A stretch of 64,000 nucleotides of DNA from CAITWF01 sp038231575 (GCA_038231575.1 JBBRLB010000010.1:9672-73671); one strand, 5' to 3'. Positions 7,788 to 17,081 are shown, counted from the first letter of the stretch. The notes: generated from the letters alone by a model not told the origin. Made by a program: numbers and translations.

Positions 7788-10700
7788 TTAAAGTTCGCCC
7801 TTGATGCCGATCGTGATGATCGAGCCGAGTTCCTGGCGGCGGCGTTTATGCAGGTAATCCGCCATGCCCGGGCCGTATTGGGTGTTCACGATGTTGAAGC
7901 CGGGGCCATTGATGTCGGTCATCGAGCCGAAGAGCGCGAGGCGCTTGGTCAGACTGTATTGCGCGTTGAGGCCGACGCGCAGACGCTTGCCCTGATAGTT
8001 GAACACGCCCGCGGGAATGCCGTTCGCGGCATTCGGGGCGAGGGCGGTCTGGCGGGTCTCGCCCTGGAACGTGGCGCTCAGTTTCAGGTAGAAGCGCGCG
8101 CGAACGAAATTGATGCCGCCGGCGTAATTGCTCGGCGCGAAGGCCGAGAAGTCGGCTTGGTTGCCACCGGCGAGGTGGAGCTGCGTCGCGTTGACAAACA
8201 CCTGGAAGCCGCGCGCCCAGTGCGGAAGGAAGAGGAGCGACTGGTTGTAGGAGAATTCGAAGCCGGTGATCTTCGCGCTCGTGCCGTTGGTCAGCGTGGT
8301 GATGTCGTAATTGAGATAAAGCGAGTCGTCGGGGAGGCCATAGCGATCGAGGAGCTCGGGCGTGGCGTGCGTCGTGGTGGCGCTGAAGAAATCCTTGATG
8401 TTGCGCTGGAATACGCCGATCGAGCCATAGCCGCCCTTGAGCTGGTAGGACTCGAGCGAGAGATCGTAGCCGCGGGCGAGCCACGGCTTGAGTCCGGTGT
8501 TGTTGACGGTGATGGCGAGATTGGCTGCCGTGGGATCGGCGATGGCGCTGCCGGGGATGATGTTGTTGAGATTGGGCCGCGCGATCGTCTGCGAATAGGC
8601 GGCACGCAACAGGAGATTCTCGGCGAGGGTGTAGGTGAGGTTGAGGCTGGGGTAGAAATCGCTGTAGATGCGAATCGCCCGCGAGCCCCGTTCCTTGTAG
8701 CGCAACTGGGCGCGCGCGAGTGCATCGGTGGTGATGAGGACGGGCTGAACTCCCGCCGTGGTCGCATTGCCATCGATGAGATTTCCGCGGGCATCCTTTT
8801 GATATTGCGCCGTCGGATCGTCGAGCTGGCCCGAACCGTCATCCTTGGTCTGTTCGAAGCGCACGCCGCCCACGACGAGCAGGCGGTTGTTGAGGAGGCG
8901 GACGTCGCCGCGCAGATAGGCAGCGGAAACCGTTTCGGCGAGTTTGCGCGAACCGGCGGTGTAGGTCTGGACGTAGCCGGCGTCGTTGCGCACAAACCAA
9001 GCCGGATGCGCTTTGTAGAGGTCGTAGTATTTCGCGAGGCTGATCCAGTTCACCTTGTTGCCGAAAACCGTCGGCGCCGTCGCGTTGAACTCCGTGTCGA
9101 AGACGTCGAAATTCGACGCGAGCTTCGCCGCGGTGGTGGTCAGGCCGTTCGGAGTAAACGTCCACGTCTGTGCGAAGCTCTTCTGATCGCGCACCTGCTG
9201 GTCGACGTAAAGGCCGGTCTTCAGGGTGAACGGAATCGGGGCGGTGAAGGTGCGCGTAAGGTCAAGTTTCCCGGTGCGTTTCTGGGTGATGACCTTGTTC
9301 TGGGCGGAGGTGGGATTGCCGAGGACGTAGTTGCCGCCGTTGTAAATATCCACCGGCGCCTTGGCCGCCGTCGTCGCGGAGTAGCGGACCGGAATGTGAG
9401 CATCGTCCTCCCCGGTGCCTTCGCCACGGATGATCAGGCCGGTGAGCGTCGAGGTGCCGGCGTTGAAGTGACCGTTGTCGAGGTCGTCGAGAAACGACTG
9501 CGAGCGCGACAAGGCGCCCAAGCCTTCCAGCTTCCAGCCATCGCCGCGGTGCGAATATTTGATCGTGAGGTGACTGGTGTCCGCGCCGGTTTCCTGGTTG
9601 GCCCCGGCGGCTTGGGCGATGGAGCCGACGGCGGTCGCCGCCCCCTGCGTGAAGGTCGCGTCGCCGGTCGCCCCCGCGCCATACGTCGGGGCGAAGGTCA
9701 GGCGCATGATGTTATTCGAAACGTAGCGGTGTTGAAAACTCGCGCTCAGGATGTCGCGGTCGGAGAGTTTCCAATCGGCGCCGACTTGCGCGGACCACGA
9801 CTGAACGATGTTCGCGAGACTGAGCCAGGTGCTGACCCGCTGAAAACCACCGAGGAAGTTCCAGTCCGCCTGGGTGTCGAGGGCGTTGTCGCGCTCCATC
9901 GGCTTCAGCCGCCACGAGCGCGAGCCGCCGAAGCTGAGCGCAAATTTTTTGTTCACCGGGAAAAGATAGGTGAAGTCGAACGACGGTTGCTGGTATTTCG
10001 GGCTCAGCTCCTTCGTCGGTCCGCGCGGTCCGCCGTCGAAGGTGAGCCCCGAGTAGCCATCCGTAATCAGGTAGACCTTGTAATTGAACACCGGCTTCTT
10101 CGCCTCGAAGCCGCTTTTGCTGATGATGTTGATCGAGCCGCCGATGCCGCTCGCGGGCTGATCGGGCACGGGGACTTTGTTGACCTCGATGCGGGAGATG
10201 TTGGCCATCGGCACGTCGAGCAGCGACTGCGTGCGGCTGTTGCCGCGGGCGCTCGCCATCTCGGCGCCGTCGAGCTGCAGGGCGGTGTTGTTATCCGGAA
10301 ATCCGCGCAACGCGATCGAGCTGGCGGTCTGGCCACCGTCGACCACGCCGACGCCGGGGAGGAAGCGCATCAATTCGCCGATGTCCTCGGCGTTGCGATC
10401 GCCGAACTCGTCGAACGCGACGACCTGGCGGATGTTGGCGGCGTTCTTGCGCTCATTCTGTGCCAGCGCCTGCGCGCTGATCTCGCTGTCGGCGATGACC
10501 GTAAAGGCACTGAGTTTCACGACCTCATCGGTGGCGGGTTTGCGGCCCGGGCCCGCGAGTGCGAGATCGAAGTCACGCGTGCTCGCGGCGCCGGACGTCA
10601 CGGCGACCGTGGCGTGCTGCGTTTCCAAGCCGACGTAGCTTACGCTGATGCTGGTCTCGCCCGCCGGCACGCCGGCGAGATGGTAGGCGCCGAACCGATC

Positions 10701-10913
10701 GGTCACGGCTTCGAGTTTGCCGCCGGCGATCGTCACGTGCGCATCCACGAGGGCGCGGTTGGTCGCGGCGTTGAAGACGCGGCCCTCGATGGCGCCGGTC
10801 GCCCGTTCGCCAGAGTCCGGGCGGGCGGATTGCGCGGACAAGGTCGCGGGAAAAAGCTGTGCGGTGAAAACAGCCAGAGCCGCGGAGACGCGGCGCAGAA
10901 ACAGGGTGGTCAT
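7788..10913 (-). CDS. TonB-dependent receptor with N-terminal carboxypeptidase-regulatory domain
   Basis: 1041 residues from the ATG that begins a signal peptide (MTTLFLRRVSAALAVF). Domains in order: signal peptide; carboxypeptidase-regulatory-like beta domain (about 40-115, GAIEGRVFNAAT to VSYVGLET); plug with ELMRFLPGVGV, IALRGFPDNNT and ISRIEVNKVPVP; a 22-strand-type barrel ending in a terminal aromatic-poor strand (TIGIKGEL). It should import glycan pieces across the outer membrane using TonB energy. No SusD-like partner is adjacent. The regulator gene is upstream and a sialidase gene downstream on the same strand, suggesting uptake of sialoglycans. A longer start at 10994 would swallow the candidate operator region. 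Confidence 0.92.
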   Translation of the reverse strand: MTTLFLRRVSAALAVFTAQLFPATLSAQSARPDSGERATGAIEGRVFNAATNRALVDAHVTIAGGKLEAVTDRFGAYHLAGVPAGETSISVSYVGLETQHATVAVTSGAASTRDFDLALAGPGRKPATDEVVKLSAFTVIADSEISAQALAQNERKNAANIRQVVAFDEFGDRNAEDIGELMRFLPGVGVVDGGQTASSIALRGFPDNNTALQLDGAEMASARGNSRTQSLLDVPMANISRIEVNKVPVPDQPASGIGGSINIISKSGFEAKKPVFNYKVYLITDGYSGLTFDGGPRGPTKELSPKYQQPSFDFTYLFPVNKKFALSFGGSRSWRLKPMERDNALDTQADWNFLGGFQRVSTWLSLANIVQSWSAQVGADWKLSDRDILSASFQHRYVSNNIMRLTFAPTYGAGATGDATFTQGAATAVGSIAQAAGANQETGADTSHLTIKYSHRGDGWKLEGLGALSRSQSFLDDLDNGHFNAGTSTLTGLIIRGEGTGEDDAHIPVRYSATTAAKAPVDIYNGGNYVLGNPTSAQNKVITQKRTGKLDLTRTFTAPIPFTLKTGLYVDQQVRDQKSFAQTWTFTPNGLTTTAAKLASNFDVFDTEFNATAPTVFGNKVNWISLAKYYDLYKAHPAWFVRNDAGYVQTYTAGSRKLAETVSAAYLRGDVRLLNNRLLVVGGVRFEQTKDDGSGQLDDPTAQYQKDARGNLIDGNATTAGVQPVLITTDALARAQLRYKERGSRAIRIYSDFYPSLNLTYTLAENLLLRAAYSQTIARPNLNNIIPGSAIADPTAANLAITVNNTGLKPWLARGYDLSLESYQLKGGYGSIGVFQRNIKDFFSATTTHATPELLDRYGLPDDSLYLNYDITTLTNGTSAKITGFEFSYNQSLLFLPHWARGFQVFVNATQLHLAGGNQADFSAFAPSNYAGGINFVRARFYLKLSATFQGETRQTALAPNAANGIPAGVFNYQGKRLRVGLNAQYSLTKRLALFGSMTDINGPGFNIVNTQYGPGMADYLHKRRRQELGSIITIGIKGEL

Positions 10914-10997
10914 GATGAGACGGGGTTGGGGCGACGACGCGGTCCGAGCTTGGTCCCGTATTGCGCGCTCCGCGCCGCCGACAAACAACCGCAATGG

Positions 10998-11020
10998 GGT
11001 GGTATTATTTTGCGACCTCA
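10998..11020. promoter_or_regulatory. candidate operator upstream of the TonB receptor
   Basis: This stretch shares GTGGTATT and the spaced TG..ACC of the 5301-5323 site: 14 of 23 positions agree in the same orientation. It lies about 85 bases upstream of the receptor start codon, in an unusually AT-rich patch of a GC-rich spacer. Its own inverted symmetry is weaker than at 5301. Confidence 0.45.
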
Positions 11021-11088
11021 GGCCGCGGCCTCCGGGAGCGACGCGGCCAGGGGCAGCGCAAAGCCGCTGCGGGAGCGGCGTTGTTTCG

Positions 11089-12177
11089 TCAGGCCGGTGC
11101 CCGCCCGATCGATTCGCCGCGCACGAACTCCGGCATCAGGCGCAGCGCGCGTTGCGTGACCACCCCGCCCTCGAGGAGCTCGAGCACGGGTTGTTGCAGG
11201 CTGCGGGCAAAGGCCCGCGGGTCGGCGACGTAGCGCGCGAGCGTGGGCAGCAAAAACGTGAGAAACGATCCCTCGTCACGCGAAATCACCGAGATGTCGG
11301 CTGGCACGCGGACGCCCATCGCCGCCAGGCCGCTCACGACCGCGAGGCAGTGGTAGGCGTTGGCCACAAGCAGGGCGGTGGGTTTCGGTTTCTGGGCGAC
11401 GAGCCGCCGCAACGACTGCACGATGCCGGTGACGGTGGCATCATGATGGCAGATGATCGCGGTGGCATCCGGGTGCCGCGAACTCCGCACGCCTTCCAGA
11501 AAGCCCGCCTCGCTTTCGATATCGCCGGCCAGCCGGGTTTTTTGGGTGACGAAGGCAAGTCGACGGTGGCCGAGAGCCAGCAGGGTGCCGGCCGCATGCC
11601 GACAGGCCGCGCGGTGATCGAGATCGCGGAAGGGCAGATCGATGCCGGCGTGACACGAGCCGGCGATCACGCAGGGGAGGCCGCGCTTGGCGAACCACTG
11701 CTGGGCCTCCGGGCTTGCGAGCGCGAGAATCCAGCAGCCGTGCGGATGCTGCCGCACCAGTTTCTCGAGCGCCGGCCCGGGGTTGGCGCGGAAATATTGC
11801 AGGCCATGCCGCATGTGCAGGCGGCAGTCGCGCTCGCTCAACATCGCCCGCAGCTCGTCGATCCACAAAATCTGCGTGGGGCGCAGCAGCTCGAGCGGCT
11901 CGGGCACGAGCAGCGCGACGTCGTGCGAACGGAGCCGGCCGCGCCGCGTTCTGGCGCCGCGGAGGATGCGGTTGCCGGCACCGTGCTCGGAGCGCACGCG
12001 GCCATCGCGACGCATCTGCTCGAGGGCGCGGCGGAGCGTGCTCCGGCTCACCTGCAACGTGTCGCACAAGGTGCGCTCCGGCGGCAGCCACTCGCGCCAC
12101 TGGCCCGCGGCGATCTGCGCATCCAGAAACGCGACGGTCTGGCCGACAAGCGAGTGGCGTTGGGGAAGGCCGGGCAT
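11089..12177 (-). CDS. GntR-type winged helix fused to LacI-type sensor, transcription regulator
   Basis: 362 residues from the ATG at 12177. Residues about 9-73 form a GntR winged helix (LPPERTLCDTLQVSRSTLRR, then a wing RSEHGAGNRIL). The remainder is a periplasmic-binding-protein-like sensor as in LacI/GalR proteins and AraR of Bacillus (ALGHRRLAFVT, ISVISRDEGSF). Such regulators bind operators as dimers and are released by a sugar. It sits just upstream of the TonB receptor on the same strand (175-base gap) and is divergent from the next gene. Likely targets are the two related sites at 5301 and 10998. The start at 12258 would add 27 residues with no domain. Confidence 0.85.
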   Translation of the reverse strand: MPGLPQRHSLVGQTVAFLDAQIAAGQWREWLPPERTLCDTLQVSRSTLRRALEQMRRDGRVRSEHGAGNRILRGARTRRGRLRSHDVALLVPEPLELLRPTQILWIDELRAMLSERDCRLHMRHGLQYFRANPGPALEKLVRQHPHGCWILALASPEAQQWFAKRGLPCVIAGSCHAGIDLPFRDLDHRAACRHAAGTLLALGHRRLAFVTQKTRLAGDIESEAGFLEGVRSSRHPDATAIICHHDATVTGIVQSLRRLVAQKPKPTALLVANAYHCLAVVSGLAAMGVRVPADISVISRDEGSFLTFLLPTLARYVADPRAFARSLQQPVLELLEGGVVTQRALRLMPEFVRGESIGRAPA

Positions 12178-12287
12178 GGAGCTGAGGCAATGGTTTCTTT
12201 CCGGCCGGGCAATCACAACAGCGACCGCTGCCCGTGCACTTGAATCTTGAAACCGCACCCGGCCCGGCCCCGTCTGTCCAGGTGCGC

Positions 12288-14060
12288 ATGAATGCCCCTC
12301 TCTCGCGTTGTTTCGTTTTTATCCTGCTCAGCCCGCTCGCCGCCCTGGCGCAGGATGTGGCCAAGCAGCCGGCCATCGAGCTGCCAACCTACACGGTCAC
12401 CGACACCCGCGAATTGCCGCCCCCGGAGAAGTGGAGTTACGGCCGCATCGTCGGTTTTGAAGTGCTCGCCAACGCCTCCCCCAAAGCGACGAAGCGGCTT
12501 GTCGACGATTTTCAGCGCTATTCGCTCGCGCTCAGCTTGGTCTGGCCGGGCGTGCAGCGGCCGACGGCCGTGCCGGCGGCGCTCATCATCTGCGGGCGCG
12601 GCGGAAAGTTCGATGCGTTCCGGCCGAAAGAGGACGCGCGCGCCGATCGCGCGATGGCGAGCCTCACGCTGCGCGGGCCGGAGATTTCCGCCATCGTGAT
12701 CGATTACGAGGCCAAGGTGATCAATCTCGTCACGCCGGAGGGCACGGCCGCGCTCGCGGCGGCGCCGACCGCGGACGCCGATGGCAACAGCGTCGGGGGT
12801 GGCGGCGATCCGGGTTTCGCGGTCGACGCTTACCGGCAGCTCTATCGCGAATACATCCGTTTCCTCATGGAGGGCATGTCACCGCGGCCCGCGGCCTGGT
12901 TCCAGGAGGGCCTCGCCCAGATTTTCATGGCGATGGAAGTCACGACCACCTCCGTCACGGTCGGCCTGGTCGAGGATCCCAACACCATCTCGGCGGCGCA
13001 AGGGGCGCTGAATGATTCCGGAGTTGGCGGCACCGCGCCGCAGGAGGATCGCGACTTCAACGCCGCGCTCGCGCACCGCGGCCTCCTGTCGATGAAGGAA
13101 TTGTTCGCGGTCGCGAACGACTCCGAAACCGCCCGCAACACGCTCGGCAGCACGTGGGCGAAGCAGTGCTATGCGTTCGTCCACTGGGGACTCTACGGCG
13201 ATAACGGCAAGCACCAGCAGGCGTTCATCACGTTCATCCAACGGATCGAAAAGGAGCCGGTCTCCGAGGTGCTCTTCAAGGAGTGTTTCAAGAAAAGCTA
13301 CAAAGACATGGAGCTCACGATCCGCGGCTACGTGGAGTTCACGTCGCACAAGATCGCGGGCATCCAGGCGGTGAAGGGCCAGAAACTCCCGCAGCCGCCG
13401 CCGTTCGAATTGCGCGACGCGACCGAAGCGGAGGTCGGCCGGATTAAAGGCGATGTGTTCCGCCTCGCCGGTCACGACGCGGCCGCGCATGCCGCGATGA
13501 TCGCGCCCTACATCCGCGGCGAGCGCGATCCGCAGTTGCTCGCGGCGCTCGGTCTCCAGGAAAAGGCGGCCGGCGACAACGCGCGGGCGCGCAAATTTCT
13601 GGAAGCGGCCGCCCAAGCCAAGGCCGTCCGGCCGCGGGCTTATCTCGAGCTCGCCCGGATGCGGTTTGCCGATGCGGTGGACCATCCCGCGGCCGGCGAA
13701 ATGTTCAGCGGCAACCAGGTCGCGAATGTCCTCACACCGCTGTTCACTGCCCGCAGCCAGCCGCCACCGCTGGCGGAAGTTTACGAAGTGATCGGCGAGA
13801 CGTGGGCGCACTCGGCCGTGACGCCGGCGGCGGCGCATCTCGCAGTGCTGGACGAAGGCGTGCGCTTGTTTCCGCGCAACGCCGCGCTCGTTTACCAGGA
13901 TGCCGCGTTGAAATTGAAGGCGGGACTCGTGACCGAGGCGGGCAGTCTCGCCGATCTCGGTTTGCGCATCGCGCCGGATGCCGCCACGCGCGAGAGGTTC
14001 CAGACGCTCAAGGCGGCCGTGCCGAAACCGAGCGTGCCCGCGCCCGCGCCCGCGAAGTAA
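12288..14060 (+). CDS. exported protein with degenerate gluzincin-like peptidase domain
   Basis: 590 residues with a signal peptide (1-21). The region around 183-210 looks like a peptidase MA/gluzincin site (HExxH, ~17 residues, W-x-x-EGLA): here REYIR (187-191) stands where HExxH should be and WFQEGLA (204-210) matches the downstream part. Both zinc histidines are replaced by Arg, so hydrolysis is not expected. The C-terminal 200 residues are helical and TPR-like. A clear paralogue with the same layout is at 43545-45272; their C termini share QVANxxTPLF and AHLAVL. Family not recognised; a binding or scaffold role is inference. It converges on a peptidase-inhibitor-like gene 16 bases away. 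Confidence 0.65.
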   Translation: MNAPLSRCFVFILLSPLAALAQDVAKQPAIELPTYTVTDTRELPPPEKWSYGRIVGFEVLANASPKATKRLVDDFQRYSLALSLVWPGVQRPTAVPAALIICGRGGKFDAFRPKEDARADRAMASLTLRGPEISAIVIDYEAKVINLVTPEGTAALAAAPTADADGNSVGGGGDPGFAVDAYRQLYREYIRFLMEGMSPRPAAWFQEGLAQIFMAMEVTTTSVTVGLVEDPNTISAAQGALNDSGVGGTAPQEDRDFNAALAHRGLLSMKELFAVANDSETARNTLGSTWAKQCYAFVHWGLYGDNGKHQQAFITFIQRIEKEPVSEVLFKECFKKSYKDMELTIRGYVEFTSHKIAGIQAVKGQKLPQPPPFELRDATEAEVGRIKGDVFRLAGHDAAAHAAMIAPYIRGERDPQLLAALGLQEKAAGDNARARKFLEAAAQAKAVRPRAYLELARMRFADAVDHPAAGEMFSGNQVANVLTPLFTARSQPPPLAEVYEVIGETWAHSAVTPAAAHLAVLDEGVRLFPRNAALVYQDAALKLKAGLVTEAGSLADLGLRIAPDAATRERFQTLKAAVPKPSVPAPAPAK

Positions 14061-14076
14061 CGCCGCGCGCGAACGC

Positions 14077-14505
14077 TCACCGGGCCACGGTCACGAGGAT
14101 TTCGTAGGCGTCGACCAACTCGGTTTCCTTTTCGCCGGTCGCGGGCACGTAGGCGAAGCGAACGATACTGCGGCCCGGCCGCTGCGCGATGAAGGCCGCG
14201 CTCGACGTGCCCGCGGCCGGGGTCGCGCCGGACGTAAAGACCAGGCGGCTCGACTGGCGCAGGCTGCGCGGATCGTTGGACACAATTTGCCAGACAAAGC
14301 CCGGACCACGGCCGGAGGGCAGCACAAACTTCAGCTCGTCGCCGAGGTGCACCGTCGCGACGGCCCGCGTGACGTTGGGATCGAGTTCCAGGACGATGGT
14401 CGGCGACTTGTTCCGGCCGGTCTCGGCCGACGGCGAACCGCACCCGTTCCACGCACCGGTCAGCGCGCACGCGGTGAGGATTAGGAGGGAAATCCGGGCA
14501 TTCAT
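14077..14505 (-). CDS. chagasin-like (I42) peptidase inhibitor domain protein, probable lipoprotein
   Basis: 142 residues. The N terminus MNARISLLILTAC has a lipobox-like LTAC, so it may be a lipoprotein; a plain signal peptide is the alternative. The body has the chagasin-type immunoglobulin fold pattern: GDELKFVLPSGRGPGFVWQ (equivalent to the inhibitor loop LPSNPTTGYxW), a middle loop around GTSSAAF, and FAYVPATGE near the end, followed by a closing beta strand YEILVTV. I42 proteins block papain-like cysteine peptidases; the key NPTTGY loop is altered here, so inhibitory activity is uncertain. The start at 14505 was chosen over 14523 because it opens the signal sequence. Confidence 0.6.
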   Translation of the reverse strand: MNARISLLILTACALTGAWNGCGSPSAETGRNKSPTIVLELDPNVTRAVATVHLGDELKFVLPSGRGPGFVWQIVSNDPRSLRQSSRLVFTSGATPAAGTSSAAFIAQRPGRSIVRFAYVPATGEKETELVDAYEILVTVAR

Positions 14506-15018
14506 GAAACGCACGTTAGACAAGCCTCGGGGAAAACGAAACGAGAAATCGCGGGGTCACTGCCGCCGCGAACTTCGTCCCGTCGCACCGAAATCTTTTC
14601 CGCCGTCGGGAAATCAGCCGGCATCGGCACTGTGACCTTCCCCGTCGCCGCCCATTCGAGCCCCCGGAGGAAGAGCGTCTGAAAACCGGTGCAGTGCAGG
14701 TTCGGATTGTCGGGCTCTTCGTTTTTCCACGTATGGCCGAGCATCGTCACGTAAACGCGGCCCTTTCCGTAAGCTTGCACCCAGTCCATCGGGCTCGCGC
14801 TCCTTGACGCTCTCCGACCACGCGTAGGTCAAGACCTCGACGGTGCAACGGCCACTGGCGGTGAGAAAAGTTTTCAGCCACGCCGTCGCCGGCGGCCAGT
14901 CGTGGTTGTTCTGGCCATCAAGGATCAGCACGCGGATCTTCACCGGCGCGGCGGCGGCGAGCGCGCCGGTCGCGAGCAGGACGGCAAGAACGCGCCACAC
15001 GCCGCTCAGGATTTTCAT
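14502..15018 (-). pseudogene. ThuA-like gene with internal deletion and frameshift
   Basis: The N-terminal part (from 15018) has a signal peptide and the ThuA start VKIRVLILDGQNNHDW. The C-terminal part (14789 downwards, another frame) has the ThuA end: YGKGRVYVTMLGHTW, CTGFQTLFLRGLEWAATGKV, then a tail. About 130 residues of the middle are missing near 14823-14842 (TVEV runs directly into LTYAW), and one base shifts the frame near 14800 (EREP to MDWVQ). Intact ThuA-like proteins are about 250-300 residues. ThuA-like proteins are class I glutamine-amidotransferase-fold proteins of sugar metabolism. The gene cannot make a functional product as read. Confidence 0.75.
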
Positions 15019-15067
15019 CCGCGGTGAACCGGCGGATTAAGGATCATCCACCCGACCACGTTGCGGG

Positions 15068-15337
15068 TTACTTCGTGTCGAAGAAAAACCCGCGCATCCC
15101 GTCCTTCGGGTGCTCGGCGGCCCACTTGAAATGCGTGTCATTCAGGTCGGCCACGGCAAACGGCGCGCCTTCGGTGTGGCCGTCGCCGATGCGATCGCGC
15201 CAGTAGAGCACGGCCTGCTTGGCGCCGGCGGAGGTGAGTTCGGCGGCGAGTTCCTTGGTGTCGGCGACTTCGACAAACTTGGTGGCGCTGCGGCCGAGGC
15301 GGCCTTGGTTGGAGACGAGTCCGATGCGAGTTTTCAT
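15068..15337 (-). CDS. small conserved protein of unknown function
   Basis: 89 residues from the ATG at 15337 (MKTRIGLVSNQGRLG); an upstream ATG adds 18 Pro-rich residues without support. No signal peptide or membrane segment. It has an alpha/beta look (VEVADTKELAAELTSAG, QAVLYWRDRIG) and an acidic-aromatic C-terminal part (NDTHFKWAAEHPKDGMRGFF). Not recognised. It lies 61 bases downstream of the GH39 gene on the same strand and could be cotranscribed with it. Confidence 0.55.
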   Translation of the reverse strand: MKTRIGLVSNQGRLGRSATKFVEVADTKELAAELTSAGAKQAVLYWRDRIGDGHTEGAPFAVADLNDTHFKWAAEHPKDGMRGFFFDTK

Positions 15338-15398
15338 GAGGGAAGTGGAAGGAAGCAAATGCCGCGCCGGAAGCGGGGCGGGACCAGTCAATTAGAGG

Positions 15399-17081
15399 TT
15401 ACCACTGAAAGACAAGCAGCGACACGGCCTGACGCGGCAACGCAAAACTGAGCGTCGCCGCTCCCTGCGAAACCCGGGCGGTCGGGGGCGCGTTTTCGAG
15501 CACGCCGAGTTGGGCGGCGGCGGCGAGCTGGGAGTATTGCGCGCGCGACGGCGCGGTCGGCGAACCGAGCGACTGCCAGAGCGTGTAGGCGTTGCTGTGC
15601 GTGGCATCGACGCGGTAGTGCGCGAGGCGCGGTTGCGCGGCATCGACGGGCAGCCCCGCGATCGTCAACGCGACCTCCGCGGTCGGACCGGGCACGTCGT
15701 CGTCATGATAGTGCCACACGAGGACCGCGACTTGGCGCTTCGCCGCATCGAAACTCGCGAGCGCCCCGACGTCGGGCGCGCCGCGCACTCCCGATTTGAT
15801 GATCGTTTCTACTCCGAGGTCGGCGGAGCTCGTCGCGTCGATGCGCGTGCCGGACATTTTCGCCATCATGCGATGGACGTTGAACACCGGCAGCGTGAGG
15901 CCGTTGCTCGCCATCACGCGGAAACCCGCGAAATACGGCTGATCCTCGAACTCGAAGGCCCACGTGACCGCGCCCTCGAGATTCACGCCGTGCTTTTCTG
16001 CGAGCAGATGCTTCCGCGCAAACGCCGCCGCGGTGTAGCTCGAGTAGACGGTGGTGTTGCGGTAGCCGAGATTCGCGCCCTGGCATGCCGCGCAGCCATC
16101 CGGATCGGATTCGCCGATGACGATCGGTTTGCCTTTCAGCTCAGGAAACGACGCGAACCGCGCGAACGCCGTATCGATCGTTTTGAGCGCGCCGCCGACA
16201 CCCATCCGCACGTGACCGTCGATAAAGACCGGCGTCGTGCCTTTGGCGTGAAACGACAGGAAGTCCGTCGGCGTGCCGGTGGCGCCGGTCGCGAGATTTT
16301 TCCCCCGCACGACGTGCTCCAGAAAATCCTGCATGAATTTTCCGCCGTCGCCCGCGGTGTCGGGGCCGCCCACCCGCGCGCTGGGCAGCGCACGCCGCAC
16401 GGCGTCGATCGCGTAGTCGTGAAGTTTGTAGAATTCCTCGGGGGTGCCTTTCCAGTAGGCGATGTTGGCCTCGTTCCAGACCTCCCAATACCATTGCTCG
16501 ACCTCGGCGGCGCCGTAGCGGGCGACGCAGTGCTTGGCCCACTGGTAAACGAGCTCGCCCCATTTCGCATAATCCTTCGGTGGGTAGGCCCAGCCGGTGT
16601 AGATTTCGTTGTAAGGAAACCCCGGCCGCCACTCGTGCTGATAGGGCTGTGGTTTCCTCGACATCGCCTCCGGCATGAACCCGATCTGCGCGTAGGGCTT
16701 CACGCCGTTGGCGAGATACGCGTCAAAAATCCGATCGACGATCGTCCAGTCGTAGATCGGGTTGCCCTGCGCGTCTTCCGTGTAGGCATTGGTGCTGCCC
16801 CATTTGAGCGCGGGCGTGCCATCGCCGGTCACCAGCAGGCTGTGCGCGCGAAAATATTCCTGGGGTTCGCCGAGCTGCCCGATGTCGTGGAGCAGTTTTT
16901 TGCCGTCCTTCATGTAAGCGTAGTTCGGCTCGTCCGCGCCGAAGAAGCGATAAATGGGCTTCAGTTGACCGTGAGACTTCGCCGCATCCACGCGGATGGT
17001 GACGGGGAAATTCTCGTCCGCGGCCCAGGCGGACACGGCGAAAATCAAAACCAAGGGAACATAGCGGAGGGGTGCGCGCAT
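15399..17081 (-). CDS. secreted GH39-type glycosidase (xylosidase-like)
   Basis: 560 residues with a signal peptide (1-20). It is a TIM-barrel glycosidase of the GH39 kind: acid/base Glu204 in EVWNEANIAYW and likely nucleophile Glu324 in KPIVIGESDPDG, followed by a beta-sandwich C-terminal domain ending in SLLVFQW. GH39 enzymes remove beta-xylose or related sugars from oligosaccharides with retention. Start chosen at 17081, where the signal peptide begins; the longer frame overlaps the divergent gene. It is divergent (128-base spacer) from the pectate-lyase-like gene, so both may respond to one plant-cell-wall signal. Confidence 0.85.
   Translation of the reverse strand: MRAPLRYVPLVLIFAVSAWAADENFPVTIRVDAAKSHGQLKPIYRFFGADEPNYAYMKDGKKLLHDIGQLGEPQEYFRAHSLLVTGDGTPALKWGSTNAYTEDAQGNPIYDWTIVDRIFDAYLANGVKPYAQIGFMPEAMSRKPQPYQHEWRPGFPYNEIYTGWAYPPKDYAKWGELVYQWAKHCVARYGAAEVEQWYWEVWNEANIAYWKGTPEEFYKLHDYAIDAVRRALPSARVGGPDTAGDGGKFMQDFLEHVVRGKNLATGATGTPTDFLSFHAKGTTPVFIDGHVRMGVGGALKTIDTAFARFASFPELKGKPIVIGESDPDGCAACQGANLGYRNTTVYSSYTAAAFARKHLLAEKHGVNLEGAVTWAFEFEDQPYFAGFRVMASNGLTLPVFNVHRMMAKMSGTRIDATSSADLGVETIIKSGVRGAPDVGALASFDAAKRQVAVLVWHYHDDDVPGPTAEVALTIAGLPVDAAQPRLAHYRVDATHSNAYTLWQSLGSPTAPSRAQYSQLAAAAQLGVLENAPPTARVSQGAATLSFALPRQAVSLLVFQW

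Noticed and set aside
7545..11159. A 1204-codon open frame on the plus strand
   Set aside because: It is antisense to a well-supported TonB receptor and sialidase; high GC removes stop codons, and its translation is Arg/Gly/Val-rich with no domain.
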